Assembly: GCA_963575745.1 (NCBI GenBank)
Contig: CAUYUJ010019100.1
Coordinates: 1 to 64,000 of the forward strand
Reading direction: 5' to 3'
DNA from: Prorocentrum cordatum
Lineage: Eukaryota; Sar; Dinophyceae; Prorocentrales; Prorocentraceae
Length of the DNA: 64,000 nt
A model generated the notes under the pieces. That model did not search any database. It saw only the letters and a list, made by a program, of their open reading frames with translations, and was not told the DNA's origin. A program made the translations under genes and the position numbers. Each line of letters starts with the position of its first letter. Position 1 is the stretch's first letter. Below, piece by piece: positions 59,844-64,000 of this stretch.

Positions 59844-60950
59844 TTGCATGGTTCACCCACGATGCTCTTATGGCGGGGGCTTCCCGCCTTGTTGCGACAT
59901 CCGAGTCCTGCAGTTGCCGACGAGCACGTTCGAGTTTCAAGGGCTGCCTCCGCTCACGAGTCGGCGGCGCCGCTGGCTTCTTCTGTGTGGCTCGCGCGCA
60001 CTGCGGGTCGCAGTCCCCCCGGTATCTTTGAGCTGTCTCGAGGTGTCGATGTGCTTGTGTCTGGCGGTGGTACTGCCGCGTTGCAGTCTAGCGAACAGCC
60101 TCGGGATGCAGCACTCCATCTTGGATTTGATGCTCAACTTGAGGCGCCGCCACATGGTGAGCTTCCTCATGCTGATTCTGCTAATCGCCCTTCCTTCAGC
60201 AAGCGGCTCCACTGCAGGATCGAACGCAGAAACTGCACCCTCGAGTCCTTCCGCGTGATGATTCTGGTGCCCAACCGGATCCACGACAGGAGGCTGGACG
60301 TCATCGTGCTGCCCTCCAGCTTGCTGCACACACTGGCGTTCTGGATGCACCTCCGCCTGGTATCAGCCCCTGATGCTCTGCCTGATGTTGGCGGTGCTGG
60401 TGTTCTTCGGGGTAGTGCAGTCGTTCTCCCTGGCTTCACCCATGCTCCTGCACTTGACTGGGCTGTTCCTCATGCGCAATTTCTGCGACGTTCAGAGCTT
60501 GTTCATCTACACCGCTACCGTACGTCAGTTGCCGATCTTACGGCTGTCCTCGCTTGGCTGGCGATCGAGCTCCATAGGTCGATGGCTCCATCGCCTCCCA
60601 CAGCGTCCCTCGCTGTACTACGTGGCGCGAGTGGCTACGACGACGGCGCAGGAGCGCTAATTGCCACTCCGCATGTCACGTGCTTTCCCGACCACGTTTC
60701 TCATGATTTGATGAGTTTCTTGTGGCTGTGGCTGTGGGAGAACATGCTGATCTTCAAGACAGCGCTGGTCTACCTGTCAGTGATGTGGCTCATCGAAGAC
60801 ACGCTGATCTCCTTCCGAACGGCGCGGATCATGATCCCCTTCATGATGAACTACCGCCAAGTTGTCTCCTTGATGCTCCGCAAAGCGATGACCAAGGGGA
60901 TCTTCTGCATGGCTCTTCGGATGGCAAGTGGTTGTGGCACCGCGTTCTGA
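59844..60950 (+). CDS. 368-codon open frame, unknown
   Basis: Longest non-repetitive frame near the relict leader. A polar first third (SRGVDVLVSGGGTAALQSSE) leads to a more ordered middle (ESFRVMILVPNRIHDRRLDV) and a hydrophobic end (LWLWENMLIFKTALVYLSVM, IMIPFMMNYRQVVSLMLRKA). No family recognised. Other frames on both strands are also open over parts of it, so the coding strand is not certain. The next frame (60928-61335) overlaps its end and may follow by frameshift. Confidence 0.35.
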   Translation: MHGSPTMLLWRGLPALLRHPSPAVADEHVRVSRAASAHESAAPLASSVWLARTAGRSPPGIFELSRGVDVLVSGGGTAALQSSEQPRDAALHLGFDAQLEAPPHGELPHADSANRPSFSKRLHCRIERRNCTLESFRVMILVPNRIHDRRLDVIVLPSSLLHTLAFWMHLRLVSAPDALPDVGGAGVLRGSAVVLPGFTHAPALDWAVPHAQFLRRSELVHLHRYRTSVADLTAVLAWLAIELHRSMAPSPPTASLAVLRGASGYDDGAGALIATPHVTCFPDHVSHDLMSFLWLWLWENMLIFKTALVYLSVMWLIEDTLISFRTARIMIPFMMNYRQVVSLMLRKAMTKGIFCMALRMASGCGTAF

Positions 60951-61335
60951 TCACCAGCATGAAGAATTGTTGGGCATGCGTCCCAGGGCTCTGATGATGC
61001 ATGAGACCCTGCGGCAGGACAAACGACCGCAATATGATCACATGTGGGTGCCAGCTGGGATTGGCCGCGATTGCTCTATCCCTCTGCAGTGGGTCCCACC
61101 CTCGACTGGCGCCGTCAAGCAGGCACTTCATTGTGATGCGACAGTGGAAGAGCATGCAGAGCGCTTGCAGGCCCTCCGTGGCATGGGTTTGGTGTCGCCG
61201 TTGCCGGTCATGGCAGAAGCGGCTCTTCGCTACGACATCCAGTTGTTCGACATGCCTGTAGATGGCGCCACTCCTCGTGCTGCTGGGCCTGCCTTGGTAA
61301 CAGAGCCCGCTGATCTGCTCTTTGTTGCCGACTAG
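60928..61335 (+). CDS. 135-codon open frame, unknown
   Basis: Overlaps the end of the preceding frame in another phase. Mixed composition without low complexity (EELLGMRPRALMMHETLRQD, then DIQLFDMPVDGATPRAAGPA). A single-base indel could join the two frames. No family recognised. Confidence 0.3.
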   Translation: MVVAPRSDHQHEELLGMRPRALMMHETLRQDKRPQYDHMWVPAGIGRDCSIPLQWVPPSTGAVKQALHCDATVEEHAERLQALRGMGLVSPLPVMAEAALRYDIQLFDMPVDGATPRAAGPALVTEPADLLFVAD

Positions 61336-61611
61336 CTCGAGGTCGCCCCCAGCTTCGCGAACATCGACCAGCCGAACGAAGAGCTGGTGTACCGGGCTAC
61401 ACGGGCATCGACAACGCATGCTTCCCCGACTACGTCCTCACCGACCACGCCCTCGCCGACGGCCACGCTTCCCCGAACAGCCACGTCGACTCCTCGGACT
61501 CCGCCATCGCCACCGAGCCCGTCGTGCGATGCCCCGCGGCGGGTACGCGGGCGGAATAGGAGTGGTGCAGGGGAGCCCTCTTTCTTGGGACGCTCGCTCC
61601 CACCTACAACT

Positions 61612-62098
61612 TGTTCTCCTCCTCCTCCTCCTCCTCCTTCTCCTCCTCCTCCTCCTCCTCCTCCTCCTCCTCCTCCTTCTCCTCTCTCCTCCTTCTCCTC
61701 TCTCCTCCTCCTCTCTCCCTCTCCTGCTCCTCCTCCTCCTCCTACCTCCTTCCTCCTCCTCCTCCTCCTCCTCCTCCTTCTCCTCCTCCTCCTCCTCCTC
61801 CTCCCCTCCTCCTCCTCCTCCTCCTTCCTCCTCCTCCCTCCTCCTCCTCCTCCTTCTCCTCTTCCTCTCCTTCTCCTCTCCTCCTCCTCCCCTCCTCCTC
61901 TCTCTCCTCTCTCCCTCCTCCCTCCTCCCCTCTTCTCCTCCTCCTCCTCCTCCTCCTCCTCCTCCTATGCCTCCTCCTCCTCTTCCCTCCTCTCCTCCCC
62001 TCCTCCCCCTCCTCCTCCTCCTCCTCCTCCTCCTCCTCCTCCTCCTCCTCCTCCTCCTCCTCCTCCTCCCCCTCCCCCTCCTCCTCCTCCTCCTCCAG
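61612..62098 (+). repeat. CTC pyrimidine tract
   Basis: Nearly 490 bp of CTC/CCT immediately before the ORF1 region. The frame through it is continuous with ORF1, so a start inside it must be discounted. Confidence 0.95.
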
Positions 62099-62347
62099 GT
62101 GGCTTTGGCCGTGGCCGAGGGGTCGGCCCGCTTGCCTCAGCCCCCAGCCGTCACCCGTGTTCAGCGGGCGTCGGTGAACATTCCGTTTCCCCCGCCAGAG
62201 ACCGCTCGGGCGCGATCGCCCGCGTGGCATCGGCGGGCTCGCCGAGCGCGCGCGGCCGCCCGCCTGCTCTTGAGGCAGGCACGCGCCCGCGCCGTCCTCG
62301 CAGGGCATCACGGCGAACACACTGCGGGCGGTGGTGACCGTGGCGCA

Positions 62348-63439
62348 ATGGCGCCAGGCGCTGCGGAGACCCCCCGCCCGTGGGCGACGGCCGCAGGAGG
62401 CGCTGACGGAGCTGCGGATCGCCAGTGGGCGTGCGTCGCGACGAGGCTCTGCGGCTTCAAGACCAACTTCGCATCGAGGTCGACGTGCTGGAAGTGTGGG
62501 CGAGACTGGCAGGGACGCAAGCCTGCGGGATCGGATGCACCTGCACGCACGCGGTCGGCCTCTGCTGCGGCTGATCGCCGTCGCCGTCGGGATCGTGACA
62601 CTGATGACGGAGAGCGGGCGGAGCGGGCTAGGGACCAGCTGGAGGAGTCCCAGGCCGTGGCCCGAGCCCGCAAGGGGCTCGCCGCCCTCCGTCGCCTCAA
62701 GTACGACGATGATCACCCGCTGGTCGTCGCAGCCGCTCGGGAGCTCCAGTTCCTGGAGGCCGAGGAGCGGAAGACGCGCCCGCCAGAGGATGTGCTGCGT
62801 AGCGCCCAGGATCGCCTCGCCATCAAGTCGAAGGAGAAGCTTGACGTGGACAAGCAGCTGGCTGAGGCGGAGGAGCGCGTCGCTACCTTGCGCCAGAAGG
62901 CCAGCGCCTTGGCGGACGACGTGGAGGAGCCGCAGAAGGAGGTCATGGAGGCGAGGAAGGCCGTCACCATCGCCACGGCAGGGTACCAGGGCATGGACCT
63001 CGTGGCGGTGGCGACCAACCTGCTCAACCTCCAGACGCTCATCAACAACGCGGAGGGCTCGGTGGCGTCGGGCCAGGGCTTGCAGCTGCTGCAGTCGATC
63101 CACGCCGAGGTGCAGGCCATGGGGGTGGCCTTCCCAGCATCGCGGGCCGCGGCATTGGCAGCAGACGCCGCGGCATCGGGCCCTCCTCCGCCGAGCAGCA
63201 ATCAGGCTGCTCAGGCGCCACAGCTGGGTGGTCCTGCGGCCACAGCTGAGGCAGCGCCGCAGGCGTCGGGGGCCCCCGCCGCGGCTCTGCCGCCCGCGAG
63301 GAACGACGTGGTCATGGGCAGTGCGCCCCCAGCGGCGGCCACGGTGTTTCGCACTCTCCCTAGCGCCCCTGGGGGAGGACTCGGGGCAGCCGCTGCCAGT
63401 GCAGGCCCACCGCAGCCTGAGCTCGCGCAGGTGGGCTAG
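62348..63439 (+). CDS. Non-LTR retrotransposon ORF1: RanBP2-like zinc finger + coiled coil
   Basis: 363 residues from the first ATG after the pyrimidine tract; the frame itself is open further upstream. Residues about 24-48 form a RanBP2-like zinc finger (W-x-C-x5-C, then N, then C-x2-C; segment CGFKTNFASRSTCWKCG). Residues about 70-240 are charged heptad-like helices (ELQFLEAEERKTRPPEDVLR, LDVDKQLAEAEERVATLRQK), a likely coiled coil. The C-terminus is Ala/Pro-rich. ORF1 proteins of non-LTR elements bind element RNA; a nucleic-acid role for the finger is inferred. The endonuclease frame overlaps its end in another phase. The frame is intact. Confidence 0.75.
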   Translation: MAPGAAETPRPWATAAGGADGAADRQWACVATRLCGFKTNFASRSTCWKCGRDWQGRKPAGSDAPARTRSASAAADRRRRRDRDTDDGERAERARDQLEESQAVARARKGLAALRRLKYDDDHPLVVAAARELQFLEAEERKTRPPEDVLRSAQDRLAIKSKEKLDVDKQLAEAEERVATLRQKASALADDVEEPQKEVMEARKAVTIATAGYQGMDLVAVATNLLNLQTLINNAEGSVASGQGLQLLQSIHAEVQAMGVAFPASRAAALAADAAASGPPPPSSNQAAQAPQLGGPAATAEAAPQASGAPAAALPPARNDVVMGSAPPAAATVFRTLPSAPGGGLGAAAASAGPPQPELAQVG

Positions 63440-64000
63440 GCATCGTGCGCCGAGGAGGGCGCGCAAGAAGCAGATCACGCTCGCCTCATTCAACGGCTCC
63501 TGCTGGCTCAGCTGTCGGCAGTTCCTGGAGCAGAGCACTGAGGGCGTCATGGTCGTAGCGGCCCAGGAGTTGCGTGTGGATGCTGGGGATCTGCAGGCAG
63601 CGACGAGTTGGGCTTCGCGTCATGGCTGGAAGGCATATATTTCGGCGTGCCGTCGGTTGGAGTCGGGCAAGCCTAGTGCGGGAGTTGGTTTGTTCATCCG
63701 TGATTTCGTAGCGACACGTATGTTGAAGATGCCCGACGGCACGCAGAGTTTTGAAGTTGTACCAGCGTGGAGCGTGGCAGTTCATGCAGATCTTGGATTA
63801 CCTGGGGGAGTGATTCTCGGCTCTATGTATGTAGAATCCGTGCCAGATCATGCGTGCCTGTCTCGCAATTTTCAGAAGCTGGCGCGCCTTGGGGAGGCGC
63901 TCAGGTATTATGCCAGTCCGTTTCTCATTGCAGGAGATTGGAACACCACGGCTAGCGAGCTCGAGGTAACAGGCCTCCTCGACATCTTCCCTGCCCAGTG
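63435..64000 (+). CDS. Non-LTR retrotransposon ORF2: AP-endonuclease domain (cut by window end)
   Basis: Open to the window end. ASFNGSCW near the start supplies the conserved Asn, AAQELRV the catalytic Glu, GVGLFIRDF and VILGSMYVE the core strands, and IAGDWNTTASE the Asp-x-Asn motif, in the order of AP-type retrotransposon endonucleases. A reverse transcriptase is expected just beyond 64000. There is no ATG before the first motif, and the frame stays open upstream through all of ORF1, so the start is unknown: frameshift from ORF1 or an internal start. Apparently intact, unlike the copy at 41290-44135. Confidence 0.82.

Noticed and set aside
61322-62347. Long forward frame running through the CTC tract into ORF1
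   Set aside because: The first ~340 codons are mostly poly-Leu/Ser/Pro from the microsatellite; only the part from 62348 has protein features.
61742-63550. 602-codon reverse frame opposite ORF1
   Set aside because: Mirror of a GC-rich coding sequence plus the CTC tract (poly-Glu end); the forward strand carries the zinc finger and endonuclease motifs.

Overview
The window looks like nuclear DNA of a dinoflagellate. It is GC-rich and gene-poor. Microsatellites fill a large part of it: GAG/CTC tracts of hundreds of bases, GAT/CAT, CATA, TGTC, GAC/GTC and TC. Small inverted-repeat elements are packed between them. No bacterial, phage or plasmid gene structure is visible. The strongest lineage clue is a near-perfect dinoflagellate spliced-leader sequence embedded in the chromosome at 58,760-58,781 (one mismatch to the known leader), the usual mark of an mRNA copied back into the genome. 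The two clear retroelements fit a dinoflagellate: one has an ORF1 with a RanBP2-like zinc finger and an AP-endonuclease ORF2, the other is an AP-endonuclease/reverse-transcriptase element.

Layout. 0-5.4 kb: small inverted-repeat elements, a 172-bp tandem duplication with an element inserted in one unit, CATA/CGTA/TGTC microsatellites, and two exon-like patches between elements. 5.4-12.4 kb: GAT/GAG tracts, degenerate tandem arrays (8.3-11.5 kb), foldbacks. 12.4-24.5 kb: an interrupted element with a foldback inside it, an AT-richer island (13.7-14.65 kb), an 11-bp-periodic minisatellite, TC tracts, a CAGCCT array and a 73-bp array. 24.5-29 kb: GAG/CAG tracts, then a minus-strand reading frame with two C2H2 zinc fingers. 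29-41 kb: a 49-bp array, many inverted-repeat elements, long GAG/CTC tracts. 41.3-44.1 kb: a decayed non-LTR retrotransposon on the minus strand. 44.4-58.4 kb: inverted-repeat elements, the 50.5-52.8 kb low-complexity block and scattered exon-like patches. 58.7-61.3 kb: the spliced-leader-tagged sequence. 62.3-64.0 kb: ORF1 and the start of ORF2 of a second non-LTR retrotransposon, cut by the window end.

The most informative content is the population of roughly 50 short non-coding elements in about 20 families. For several copies the window also holds a related unoccupied copy of the target, so element ends and target duplications can be read directly. Families starting TCGGG make 5-bp duplications; families starting CCCAGAC make 2-bp duplications. 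No transposase gene is visible, so these would have to be moved by enzymes encoded elsewhere. No host gene could be annotated end to end. Exon-like patches are given at low confidence because introns and repeats cannot be resolved without transcripts. Family letters (A, B, D ...) are labels made here from sequence comparison within the window only.
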